DNA of 64,000 nucleotides from Dastarcus helophoroides (lineage: Eukaryota > Arthropoda > Insecta > Coleoptera > Bothrideridae): positions 5,828,001 to 5,892,000 of the forward strand of contig CM053329.1 in NCBI GenBank assembly GCA_028583605.1, given 5' to 3'. Of the stretch, positions 25,901-33,569 are shown piece by piece. The notes below the pieces were generated by a model. It was not told the origin of the DNA and searched no databases. It worked only from the letters and a program-made list of their open reading frames with translations. The position numbers and the translations under genes were made by a program. The stretch's first letter is position 1, and every line of letters starts with the position of its first letter.

Positions 25901-28900
25901 AGATTATCAACTCTACTAAATGTTTGGATTAACTTTTTATTGAATGACATTTTTCTTTTTAATTAGACGAGCAACTTGATTTTTGATTTGCACTTAAAAA
26001 TGAATCATTTAAAAACAAACGGACACTTGAACAGGATTTTGAGAGATTTACAACATGGAGTCAAAAATGTTAGCACATTAAAAGATGAGATCTTACACTT
26101 TGTTGAAAAACAGCTGTCGGGTGAGGAATTAAAAGATATTACTTCTAGAATGCAAAAATTTTGCTACAAAGATAGGAAGACTCTAGTCGAAATGCTGACA
26201 GAACCAGATATGGCTACAGCAAAATTTTAGCTTCCCAGAGTATTTATTTGATAAGGAAGACCTTAGTGGGGAAATACTTGATTTAAAGCCATTTTTGCTT
26301 TGCTCGGACAGGCATAAAGCTAGAAGAATTGCATCTAAGCTTTCGCAATATTCTGAAGAAGATCTGTTGTATGGGGCGATATTAAAATTAACGAAGGAAG
26401 GTCACACAACAACATCTAAGCTTCTAGATTTAATAATTAAAAATCACGAAAAGGCCGACAAAATACTGAATTTTTTTGAATATAAACCAGAAAAATTACA
26501 AAATTGTGCACCAGACAAAGCTTTATCCATAATGACTTCATTAGATATTTCAAAGAAACAGTTACTGAGAAATTTCGCAAAACAGGCAGAAGCTTTCTTA
26601 TTTCTATCGCATTTTGTTGGCCAAGTCCCAATGTTATTCCGATGAAGAATCCATAGTCATTAATGAAAAAGAAGCTCGAATAAATCTCCAAAATCTCCTT
26701 GACCATACCATCGAAAAAATTATGAAATCGTTAGATTTTAGTGCAGAAAATCAAAAAAAAAAAAAATTTTAGTTAGCAAATGGAGATCCGATGAAGCTTC
26801 TGGCCAGAGTTTATGTAAGCAACTTTTAGCTCAAGAAACGGACACGGCTTTAAATGACTGAGATGAGTATGATTCCTCCGTTTTTATAACTTACCTTGTT
26901 CCATAAAATTATTTGATTTCCTTGAAAAATCAAATGTTACATGGTAAAATGAAAAATGTTCGGCAACCAGCTTTTGCCGCCCAATTAGATTCTCTTTTTG
27001 TAATGAAACACCTGAGATCATAACTCAAGAAGTAACATCTCAAATATCTTCCCTCTTGCCTACTATCTTAGGACATGTTAAAGTTAAACATGAATTAATA
27101 ATGACGATGGTGGATGGAAAATTTGCAATAGAGTTCCCCAAACATCTTCATCTTTGAGGTGTTATATATGTTCAGCAAGACCCAAAGAGATGAACAATTT
27201 GTCAAATTTTGAAGTAAAAAAACCTAATGAGGAATTTTACAATTTAGGCTTATCTCCCCTGCATGCCAAAATTCGTTCCTTTGAGTGCCAAAATAAATTT
27301 CGTATGGAATTGAGATAGATTGTAGATTAAGTAAGACAGGGAAAAGGTACTACAAATGACGGAAATACTGCCCGCAAGTTTTTCCAAAATCCGAGAATTT
27401 CATCTAAAATCACTGGAATTGAACGGGATCTGGAATAGAAATTTATGCAAAAAAGATTGGCTTTTTTGCCAGAGAAACAGACCAGCTATTTGTATCTTTG
27501 TACCCATGGTATTATTTGTCAGCAACTGTTCATAGAGTTTTAATTAGACATGGGTAGCGCAGAGAAATTTGGTGAGTTAACTCAGTAACTCAAGCGCAAC
27601 AGACTGAGTTGGCGCATTGAGTTAATTCAATTGCGCCATGGCGCAGAAAATGCTGGTTGGAACTTTCGTACGTTTGCGTTACATGGATAACACTAGCACC
27701 CGTGTTGAGATGCTCAGTTGAGGACCTGAGAGAGACACGCACAGATCGCTTTAACGCTTCCGCACATGTGCTGGTTCGTTACATTAATCGTTTCGGCTAC
27801 TTCTCAATTTACAAGCAACGGCGATAAATATTATATAGGTTGCATATTTCTTATCTTACTACAATAATTTGAAACCCTTATGGCGATATCATCTTAAAAT
27901 AATTATTTTATGTGTTTCGGTGCAAAGTGTTGTACTTGTATTAATTATTTACTGCGACCGTCAACCTTGCTTATTGGAGTGATATCCTAACTTCGTAACG
28001 CAATAACTCAGCAAGTTGGCGGCGTGATTGCATCGCTCAACTGTGAATCTGATTAAACATGGCGATTCGTGTTTTCGAACCAATTTAAATAGGTGAATTC
28101 TATTTCACATATTGTATCGTACAAAGCGATTTTATTTAAGGAAAAGAAAAGTTATACCAAATAATACAGCGGTGTTATCACTTTAAGATAATTTTAAAAT
28201 AGGAGTGAAATACCCTATAATGGCACGATCAGTTTAAGGGATAATTCAACTTTTATAGACCTAAATGGATTCTCCAAATGTAACAAAATTAGTTTTGAAA
28301 ATAATAAATATAAATTCCATAAAGTTTGAATTCTGAAAAAAAAAAATAAAAATTTTGATTTTAGAAACAGATTCGCCTCTTAAATTTTGATATTTTTCTT
28401 AAAATTCCCAATTTCAATTTCCAATTTTATATTTTTCTTCTAAAATGTTAATTAAAAATTGACAATAAATGTTTTTCTAGAAATTATAATATTTTGTTAG
28501 ATTTCCAAATTTCGACTTCCCTCCCAAATTTCGAGGTTAGACTAAAAGATTTAACATCAAAGAATTACTAGTAGGACAATTCGAGTATTGTTCCAGCTTT
28601 TTCCCAAAATTTTAAATTTTTGAGAACAGAAGCGGTAAAATTTTGCGACTATATGTTTGGCAAAATTGTACTAATAACTTTTTTTCTTTATATTCTATAA
28701 TTTAAACTTATATATGATTTTTAAATCATTTCTAAAACCGTAAGCCTTTTCTCCAAGTTTGGAAAGAAATTGGAATATTAATTTTTTTTTAACATTTCCC
28801 TGTAAATTACAACATTTTTAAGGAAGGCCCGAATTTTTAAAATGTTTATTAATTTATTGTTTTAAAGATTCGAAAATTCCGAAAGTATTGTTTTTTTATT

Positions 28901-31900
28901 CTAAAATTTCAATCTCAAAATTTGGAATTTACATTTAAAATGTACACTGTAAACTAGTCGAAACTTCCCGAAAAACTAAACATAAAAAGTTTAGCCCGAA
29001 ACTCAAATTTTCGTTAATTTCTCATTTTTTGTTCCAATTGTCATTTTTTTTTTTGTTAATTTTGCCTATTTAGTCCCTTACGTTTGTTACTATCAAGCTT
29101 ATCAGAAAAATATCGATGTACAGAATTTATGAACATCAGTGTTGATGTTGTATTAAAAAATAAAATAAACATAAGCTATGCGGACGGCCAGCAGAAGTGA
29201 AAACTTAAAAATAAAAAACTACATTAGTTTACTTTGAAATTTAAAATCAAATATTGCAATATCAAAAATTAAAATATTGCAATTTGTAAATTGAAATTGT
29301 TAACAATAATGTGATCAGGGCTTCAAAAAGGCTCAATAATATTTATCTCTTATAATGAGCCATGCACTTTACCAGTGGGCCGTCAAAATGTCTTGCAGGA
29401 GTTATTTAAAACTTGATATGATTTTATCAGCGGAAAGAAAAATTAGGTTTTGTTTAAAAATCGTTATTTTTACTAAATTGACATGATTAAATTAAGATAT
29501 TGCATTATCATCCAGTTCTAGTGTATGTTTAAAGTTTTAAGTTTCTGATTCACTGGGAAGTTAGTTTAAAATCGATTTCACCGAAAAGACAAAGCGGACA
29601 GACAAGAAAGCGATTTAATAAAAAAGATAGAAATAAATAATATCGAATTTCTAAATGCAAATATTGATAGGAAAATAAGTACTTTGTTTTTGATTTTGTT
29701 TTTCTTCATAAAATGTTAACACATTTAGTAATCACTGTTACTGCACAGTGATTCAATAATTAAACAATTATAACTAATAATGTAACGAGCTTATTATGTG
29801 ATTTATAGTAATCGAGGACGAGTCCGAGATTGTTTAAATCGCTAATAGTCGAGTTGCATTCAAAGCTTTATCGTATCATTGACAACGATGACATAAAAAA
29901 TCAACAAACTTTTAAAATGAAATTTGCATTTAGGGTATTATGATAGGCAACTAACGTATTATGTGCGACTACGTTATTATGAAGATGCTTAATATTATGA
30001 GGTTAATAATTATCAATAAAGATTTAATTTTAAGGACACTTACTTTTCAGTGATACGATAAAAACAGTAATGAAACTAAAATACAATTTAAACAATGCAC
30101 AGTATATCGTACACACTTTCCAGGCAGTCAATATGTAATATGTCATAGGCGTATGGATAACGATTTAAAATTGAAAATTGTCAACAGATGGTATGACGAT
30201 GGCGCAATAAGTAAAGCGATTGCTTCTTGTTTGGTAGGTTACGAATATCGCGGGTTCAAATCCCGTTGCGATCTTGCAGGTTTTTAATTCATTATTTGTC
30301 TTACTCATAACTAGGTAGGTAATACTGTTAACATTATATATAGCATGTTGGTAACGATTAGCGTGATGGTGAAAGAAAATATAATTTTTCCGCTCTAAAA
30401 AATCTCTCAACGCCCCTAAAGAACTTGCATCCTTAACTGTTATAAAAGATTTGTTGGTTGCATTCTACAGCTTTGTTGGATGTAGTCGACAATGATTATG
30501 TTTTTAAGGATAAAGTCTCATCCGAAGATTCAATAAATCAATATTGGTTATAGAGATCACGTGAAAAAAGTTTAAAAATTAAAGAGGGAGGTTGCGATTT
30601 TCAAGCTTTTTCAAGCTGATAAACACAGGATTTGTGACATGACAATTTTTGGGTGTATCCTATGTATTTTGAGACCCTAAAATCAAATCTAAAAATAGAA
30701 TTTTTCTATCACGCACCGATCTTCGGTATGTACTTTTATGAATTACAATACGTAACATCTCATATTGTTGCATTTCTCGGTGTTTATGCGATGACGCACA
30801 TATAACATGTTAAGACCTGTCTATTAGATGCGAGCTCTATTTTTAGAGAGCATATTGGGTTTATTAATAGACTAATAGAGGCCGATTCAGTTACGTTTTC
30901 TGTGTTGAAGAGTACTGAGATGTTCTGAGTACTGTTAATTTTTGTTAAAACGGTGTGTTGTTTTTAGTTTATTGTGATCGATACTAGCTTTATGAACAAT
31001 GCCTAGAAATTTGGTAAATAATGCGAACAGTTTTTGTTATGTGAGCGGCGAGCTAACTTTTAAATCCCAAAAACGTACTTTTACCCCCATTGTGTTGAAA
31101 GCGTACGAACTTTATTTTGGAATTAAAGTTGGCGACCAAGATGAACTATGGGCCCCTCATCTATGTTGTAAGACCTGTGTAACGTTGTTAACAGGCGACA
31201 ATCGTAAAATACCAATGGTTTGGAGAGAACCGAGAGACCATATTACTGATTGTTATTTTTGCCTCATTTTTGCCTCACAAATATTAAAGGTATTGGACCA
31301 AAATCGAAACATACTATTAAGTATTTTAATTTACCATCAGCTTTGCGACCCGTTAAGCATAGTGATGAACTTTCTGACCCAGTTCCACCAGAATCTTGGT
31401 CTTTGGATGAAAAAGTCGAATCCATCGATTCTTAAAGTGATGGTACAGAAAGCGTAAAAAACATAAGAACCGATCCTTCGTTTCACCTGCCAGGATGTTC
31501 AAAATTTCAGTCAGAACTTTTAGCGTCAAGATTAAAAGGATGGAATCTTCTCCGCGGTGATGTTAACATTACTTTTTACCAAAAACGGCAACGAGACCTC
31601 ACACACTGTTTCCGTCAAGAAGGGAATTTGATGTATTGCTCAGATGTCAACAATTTGTTTGACGCGTTTGGACAGAAACATGATCCAAATGATTGGCGCC
31701 TGTTCATTGATTCTTCTAAGCTTAATTTAAAGGCGGTATTGCTACACAACGGTAATAAATATCCATCTGTACCTATAGCGCACGCAGTTCATATGAAGGA
31801 ATCATATGAAAATATGCGAGTTCTTTTAGAGCATATCCGTTATAATGAATATGGATGGGCCATATGTGGAGATTTAAAGGTAATAGCCCTTCTTCTTGGA

Positions 31901-33412
31901 ATGCAACTGGGGTATATCAAATACTGTTGTTTTCTTTGTGAATGGGACAGTCGTGCGCGAGATCGTCATTATGAACAGAAGGTCTGGCCACTACGTCAGT
32001 TATTAACTCCGAGCCTCAAAAACATTGCTCATAAACCACTGATTGATCCCAAAAACATGTTGCTTCTACCTTAGCATATGATGAAGTATTTTGTGAAAGC
32101 TGTGGATCGAAACGAAAGAGGGTTTCTGCATTTAGAACAAACACTTCCGAGACTTAGTGAAGCAAAAATTAAAGAGGACATATTTGTGGATCCGCAAATA
32201 AGAAAAGTCATGAAGGATGATGTATTTTACAGTGCTCTAAATGAAATTCAATTACGAGCTTGGAATGCTTTTAAATCAGTTGCTGCAAAATTTTTAGACA
32301 ATGTGAAGGCGGACAATTATAAAGATATTGTGAGTGAACTAATTAATACTTACAAAGGAATGGGATGTAACATGTCTCTAAAAATTCACTTTTTGGATTC
32401 TCATCTCGATTTTTTTCCGGAAAATTTAGGTGCGGTAAGTGATGAACATGGTGAACGGTTCCACCAAGACATTTCTGCCATGGAAAAGCGGTATCAAGGC
32501 AAATGGAGTGTCAATTTGCTTGCTGATTATTACTGGACATTGTTAAGAGATACTTCAAGAGCAACATGTCGCCCTAAAACATTGACAACAACATTCTGAG
32601 ATTAATATTTATTATTACACTTACACACATATCCATATATTTTACGAGTATAAGCAGCCTTATTGCAAGAAAACCGTGGGTGATTGAAAAAAGTCGAATG
32701 CCAGTTCCGGCATTTTGGGTATGTTTTACATAATAAACACTATAAAAATTATTTTAATTTTGTTCACCAGTGGTATTGTCGAATTGTTTCTAGTAATTTT
32801 GTTAAATATCTTATTAATTCAGTTTCTATTTTGTGAACATTCAACATTTCCAGGAAATAAGGGCTTAAAAATATAATGTATATACTTTTCCGACAATTTA
32901 GAGATTGAAAACATTTTAACTTATGTAAATAATACAAAATAAGCTTTGTAAAATGGAATTTATAAAGTGAAGTTATGGCGAAAATAATATCCAACAAAAA
33001 CAGAAACGAAAATAAAGCCAATCTTTTAAGCGAGTCGAAATAATTTCATTCCACTCCGAGTCAGAAAACCTTTTTCATATGGGTTTCGTGTTCCATTTTT
33101 ATAAGTAAAGTAATATAGATGTGATATAAACATATTTTGTTTTATTGCAGGCCTCCGAAATTCGATCTCGATTCGGCCTTACGGAAACGAATCAAAGAAA
33201 AGCACCGGTTGCTCAAACAACATCAGAAATTGCTCCGGGGATATATTGGATCCACATTAAGCACCGGACCCACGACACAAAGCCCATCCAAACCTGAAAA
33301 TAACGAAGCCGAAGAAATTCGCGCTTTCACAATGTCGGATTTGGGGCAACATTTGGATGAAGTGAATTATTACGACGCGTCCGGGGAAATGATGGACCAG
33401 GATTATTATTAA
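7841..33412 (+). CDS. CCBE1: CCBE1: collagen and calcium-binding EGF domain protein 1 (multi-exon gene, 5' incomplete)
   Basis: Exons: 7841-7989, 8353-8585, tentatively 10453-10513, 16809-16871, 17337-17465, 22903-23072 and 33151-33412 (stop). The conceptual product has an EGF-like domain, a calcium-binding EGF domain (DINEC start), a short coiled-coil-like stretch, Gly-X-Y collagen repeats, a conserved LDFILLLLADVRHDIVHLQ block and an acidic tyrosine-rich tail ending QDYY. The order matches vertebrate CCBE1, including the block like [19 protein letters not shown] after the collagen repeats. In vertebrates CCBE1 is a secreted matrix protein that promotes processing of VEGF-C; its insect role is not established and I infer only a secreted matrix protein. 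The signal peptide and first cysteine-rich region lie in exons not found here. Exon 17337-17465 carries a one-base frameshift. Intron phases otherwise agree throughout. Confidence 0.9.
8353..8585 (+). CDS. CCBE1: CCBE1 exon: calcium-binding EGF domain and linker helix
   Basis: Acceptor ATTTGCAG. The first codon G|AC gives Asp, so the domain opens DINEC, a calcium-binding EGF signature. CINEVGSYRC fits the C-x-[DN]-x4-[FY]-x-C beta-hydroxylation consensus. NRT and NLS are possible N-glycosylation sites. The domain is followed by CYANC, like the CCATC of vertebrate CCBE1, and a leucine-spaced stretch ending RLQEK. The donor GTATTT follows in phase 0. Confidence 0.92.
8805..8892. repeat. Near-perfect 88-bp palindrome in CCBE1 intron
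   Basis: The sequence from ACCGACATCATCT to AGATGATGTCGGT reads almost identically on both strands, with two mismatches per arm of about 44 bases and essentially no loop. The centre contains nested ATCGATACTGCAGTATCGAT. It could be a minimal MITE or a hairpin RNA source. Confidence 0.9.
8893..10452. other. CCBE1 intron, no gene seen
   Basis: A segment beginning GGGCCCGTATATTCACC near 9301 resembles a PIF/Harbinger-type terminus, but no partner end was found. The 112-residue frame on the - strand (9342-9680) has no motif I recognise. Confidence 0.4.
10453..10513 (+). CDS. CCBE1: Tentative CCBE1 linker exon between EGF and collagen regions
   Basis: The flanking exons require an exon starting in phase 0 and ending in phase 1 on a G. 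This 61-bp interval does that: it follows TAG, encodes QMVPSTENPPLSKKVLLRVT, and ends in G before GTAAGA. Joined to the next exon it gives VTGPPGPPG, comparable to the YLPGPPG junction of vertebrate CCBE1. The upstream pyrimidine tract is poor and the peptide is not distinctive, so another exon elsewhere in 8586-16808 is possible. Confidence 0.3.
10543..10612 (-). mobile_element. LTR fragment (TGTAACG family)
   Basis: The words AATGTTTCCAGAGAGTTCC, TTACACTACACA and ACTACAGTTTG are shared with the solo LTR at 25611-25847. Only the part corresponding to its 5' end (on the - strand) is present. Confidence 0.7.
10614..13439. other. CCBE1 intron, no gene seen
   Basis: AT-rich intron. 11170-11640 is a mild form of the degenerate A/T array described below. 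A frame at 12485-12694 on the - strand contains FYCWLCLF, reminiscent of TTF-type zinc fingers of hAT transposases, but nothing around it supports a real gene. Confidence 0.4.
13440..14100. mobile_element. Inverted-repeat element in CCBE1 intron
   Basis: TTGTCTAATTCGATCAAGTT...ACGAAGTTACC at 13711-13742 is matched in reverse complement by GGTAACTTCGTAACGTGATC...AAATTAGAC at 13952-13982. Similarity extends inward (TCAAAAGC) and outward: GTTCAATTATGTTGAAATTT near 13470 against the complement of AAATTTCAATACGATTGGAC near 14062. The 67- and 75-residue frames inside are by-products. Outer limits are uncertain. Confidence 0.55.
14660..15480. repeat. Degenerate A/T array
   Basis: Runs of A or T alternate with short words such as AAATTTCGA, GAAAATTT and TTTGAATT at roughly 20-base spacing. 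No repeat unit is exact. No coding potential. Confidence 0.55.
15481..16808. other. CCBE1 intron, no gene seen
   Basis: AT-rich; no exon, RNA gene or clear repeat boundary recognised. It ends in the acceptor TTTTGCTTCAG of the first collagen exon. Confidence 0.5.
16809..16871 (+). CDS. CCBE1: CCBE1 exon: collagen repeats
   Basis: The 63-bp exon starts with GC (phase 1, completing Gly) and ends with G before GTAAGC (phase 1). It encodes seven uninterrupted Gly-X-Y triplets: GPPGPPGPPGQPGPPGPRGF plus P. The GC-rich coding text stands out sharply from the AT-rich flanks. Confidence 0.93.
17337..17465 (+). CDS. CCBE1: CCBE1 exon: non-collagen interruption, with a +1 frameshift
   Basis: Acceptor ATATTTAG. 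The phase-1 start gives GPEVTSISSSPTSGQDYTYS then MLDAVRSL, and then runs into TGA. From about 17418 the reading frame one base over continues PGDETAQCRCKRGPQ to the donor GTAAGC in phase 0, exactly matching the next exon. At 129 bp the exon is one base longer than the flanking phases allow. An extra base in the C/G-rich run CCCTTGCCGGGGG (17415-17427) would explain it. Vertebrate CCBE1 also has a non-collagen break here. Confidence 0.85.
17466..18070. other. CCBE1 intron, no gene seen
   Basis: No exon recognised. The - strand frame at 17866-18093 lies partly in the dispersed repeat that follows and has no family match. Confidence 0.5.
18071..18655 (-). mobile_element. Dispersed repeat, copy A (about 580 bp)
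   Basis: This segment matches 48307-48850 in reverse complement along its whole length. Shared words include AGTCAAACACTGTCCATAGG, GGGAGAATG, GAATACAAGGCACC, ACTACTGGCAGGCAACAAT, CTAAACTGGAAGATACGAG and GGACAATTCTTAGC. The two copies lie in introns of different genes. No terminal inverted repeat, tail or coding region was identified, so the class is unknown. Confidence 0.85.
18660..19620. repeat. Degenerate A/T array
   Basis: Repeated AAAATTT, AAATTTCGA and GAAATTTCAA words between A-runs, predominantly A-rich on the + strand. The 109-residue - strand frame at 19222-19551 is a by-product of this composition. Confidence 0.55.
19940..20930. mobile_element. Long-inverted-repeat (foldback) element, about 1 kb
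   Basis: The left arm (about 19940-20290) and right arm (about 20585-20930) are diverged reverse complements. Outer ends are TAACAGGATCA and TGATCCTGTTA. Internal matches include AAATTTTTAAACTTGCTACA, ACACAATTTTCTGAA / TTCAGAAAATTGTGC and AAAATAAGTGATTTTTAAGG. The spacer is about 290 bp without coding sequence. Confidence 0.75.
20931..21552. other. CCBE1 intron, no gene seen
   Basis: No exon or repeat boundary recognised. Confidence 0.45.
21553..21885 (-). mobile_element. Degraded LTR, copy 3 (TGTAACG family)
   Basis: In reverse complement it shares the family landmarks: GTTATCGATTCGAATGATTA at the 3' end, CACTTTATTTCAAAACT (polyadenylation region), GATATAGGTCCCGG (decayed TATA region), TTCTAGAA (21716-21723), CAGATAAGG and GCGGCCGC. 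The 5' end is diverged past about 21840 and the termini are not intact, so it is older than copies 1, 2, 4 and 5. Confidence 0.75.
21886..22902. other. CCBE1 intron, no gene seen
   Basis: The frames at 22118-22306 and 22278-22562 show no family match or supporting splice context. The stretch ends in the acceptor AACTTAATTTTAG. Confidence 0.45.
22903..23072 (+). CDS. CCBE1: CCBE1 exon: second collagen stretch and LLLLADVRHD block
   Basis: Phase 0 start. It encodes nine Gly-X-Y triplets from GEIGAPGEKG to RGPKGD, then DSLDFILLLLADVRHDIVHL and QDKVFVKGE. The last part is the most diagnostic CCBE1 block (vertebrate: [24 protein letters not shown]). The exon ends AA before GTAAGT (phase 2). Confidence 0.95.
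23460..24540. repeat. Degenerate A/T array
   Basis: A-rich words AAATTTGGAAAAA, AAATTTCGAGAA and AAAATTTGA recur irregularly. Small frames inside are compositional by-products. Confidence 0.5.
24791..25065. promoter_or_regulatory. Pair of perfect CRE palindromes with CCAAT and E-box
   Basis: TGACGTCA occurs at 24809-24816 and at 25058-25065. The first overlaps CACGTG (24815-24820) and follows CCAAT (24791-24795). The interval lies directly outside the CACAGTG terminus at 25072. It could be promoter-like DNA or the interior of another element; no transcript start can be assigned. Confidence 0.3.
25072..25118 (+). mobile_element. Candidate 5' terminus of the Transib element
   Basis: CACAGTGGGTCGAGTCC begins with CACAGTG, identical to the heptamer of V(D)J recombination signals and of the form of Transib termini (CAC-A/G-TG). 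It lies about 900 bp upstream of, and in the right orientation for, the Transib-like reading frame at 25976. The preceding CATCT could be the 5-bp target duplication. The opposite terminus is missing. Confidence 0.45.
25611..25847 (-). mobile_element. Solo LTR, copy 4 (TGTAACG family, short variant)
   Basis: Starts TGTTGCGTG and ends TTGCTACA on the + strand, flanked by ATAT on both sides (25607-25610 and 25848-25851). It contains a tandem CTGACTGA run and GCGGCCGC. The region corresponding to TATA is shortened and the HSE-like site is TTCCAGAGAGTTC, one mismatch from consensus. It is nested between the Transib terminus and its transposase frame. Confidence 0.87.
25976..27553 (+). pseudogene. 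Transib-family (RAG1-related) transposase, decayed and 3'-truncated
   Basis: Pieces in shifting frames follow the order of Transib transposases. These are an N-terminal helical part (25976-26222, with SGEELKDITSRMQKFCYKDR), CSDRHKARRIASKLSQYSEE (from about 26300), LQNLLDHTIEKIM, SKWRSDEASGQS (about 26776-26812), TSFCRPIRFSF, and KHELIMTMVDGKF (about 27085-27123). RCYICSARPKEMNNL, LSPLHAKIRSFE, DGNTARKFFQNP, ITGIERDLE and YPWYYLSATVHRVLI follow. The Asp in WRSDEA and in MVDG correspond by position to the first two acidic residues of the RAG1/Transib active site (RAG1 D600 and D708). CYIC is the conserved zinc-binding pair. There are several frameshifts and stops, and the sequence stops before the catalytic Glu block. 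It is non-functional as read, although some frameshifts could be assembly errors. Confidence 0.75.
27554..28309. other. CCBE1 intron, unidentified sequence replacing the Transib 3' end
   Basis: The stretch begins GGGTAGCGCAGAG and is locally GC-richer, with repeated GAGTTAACTCAGTAACTCAA-type words and GCGCCATGGCGC. It may be another small element; no termini could be proved. Confidence 0.35.
28310..29060. repeat. Degenerate A/T array
   Basis: T-rich on the + strand, with AAATTTCGACTTCC, AAATTTCGAGG and AAAATTTTGA words at irregular spacing of about 20-30 bases. Confidence 0.5.
29807..30040 (+). mobile_element. Dispersed repeat, copy C
   Basis: It is the counterpart, in opposite orientation, of 59665-59955. 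Shared words include TTTAAATCGCTAATA, GTTGCATTCAAAGCTTTATC, GTATCATTGACAAC, TTTAGGGTATTATGATAGG and AATAAAGATTTAATTTTAAG. No coding sequence; class unknown. Confidence 0.8.
30200..30263 (+). ncRNA. tRNA-like promoter pair (SINE head or tRNA relic)
   Basis: GGTTCAAATCC at 30253-30263 is a perfect B box inside a T-arm-like stem (CGGG-TTCAAAT-CCCG). TGGCGCAATAAGT at 30200-30212 resembles an A box about 50 bases upstream. The acceptor stem and anticodon arm do not fold into a convincing cloverleaf, so a tRNA-derived SINE head or a decayed tRNA is more likely than a working tRNA gene. Confidence 0.45.
30999..32599 (+). pseudogene. Broken copy of a repetitive arthropod gene with DDE-like residues (unclassified transposase candidate)
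   Basis: The frame opens MPRNLVNNANSFCYVSGELT and continues with GDQDELWAPHLCCKTC and REPRDHITDCYFC, a cysteine-rich N-terminus. The first CxxC is CYVS here, losing a probable zinc ligand. Three lesions follow: an 11-bp tandem duplication of TTTTTGCCTCA near 31256-31277 that shifts the frame, TAA at 31433-31435, and TAG at 32072-32074. Between them the text stays open: RLFIDSSKLNLKAVLLHNGN, AICGDLKVIALLLG, CCFLCEWDSRARD, then DEHGERFHQDISAMEKRYQG. I recognise the text as a multicopy uncharacterised family of arthropod and cnidarian genomes. D at 31709, D at 31871 and E at 32452 are spaced like an RNase-H-fold DDE triad, so a transposase is my inference. Confidence 0.7.
32600..33150. other. 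CCBE1 last intron, 3' part
   Basis: AT-rich; no exon or repeat recognised. It ends in the acceptor TTGTTTTATTGCAG. Confidence 0.5.
33151..33412 (+). CDS. CCBE1: CCBE1 terminal exon with stop codon
   Basis: A phase-2 start completes Lys, giving PPKFDLDSALRKRIKEKHRL and a basic leucine-rich stretch (LLKQHQKLLRG), then a Ser/Thr/Pro linker, then an acidic tail ending MMDQDYY and TAA. The basic-then-acidic tail is comparable in place, not in detail, to the vertebrate C-terminus. The - strand frame at 33257-33439 is a shadow. Confidence 0.9.
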
Positions 33413-33549
33413 ATCATTTAGAATCTCATTGTTGTACAAATTGTATCATTACGACTTTTGCTTCGAAAATGTAGGTGGCCATTAATATTAAATATCCATC
33501 TCAAATCGTTTGCGTTAACGTTAGGTTTCCTTTTGTAGTTATCCTGGAT

Positions 33550-33569
33550 AATAAATTATTTACAATAAA
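33550..33569 (+). other. CCBE1 polyadenylation signals
   Basis: Two AATAAA hexamers (33550-33555 and 33564-33569) lie about 140-155 bp downstream of the CCBE1 stop codon, on the same strand. Confidence 0.7.

Noticed and set aside
30165..30410. Minus-strand 81-residue frame
   Set aside because: It is the reverse of the tRNA-like SINE head and its flank.
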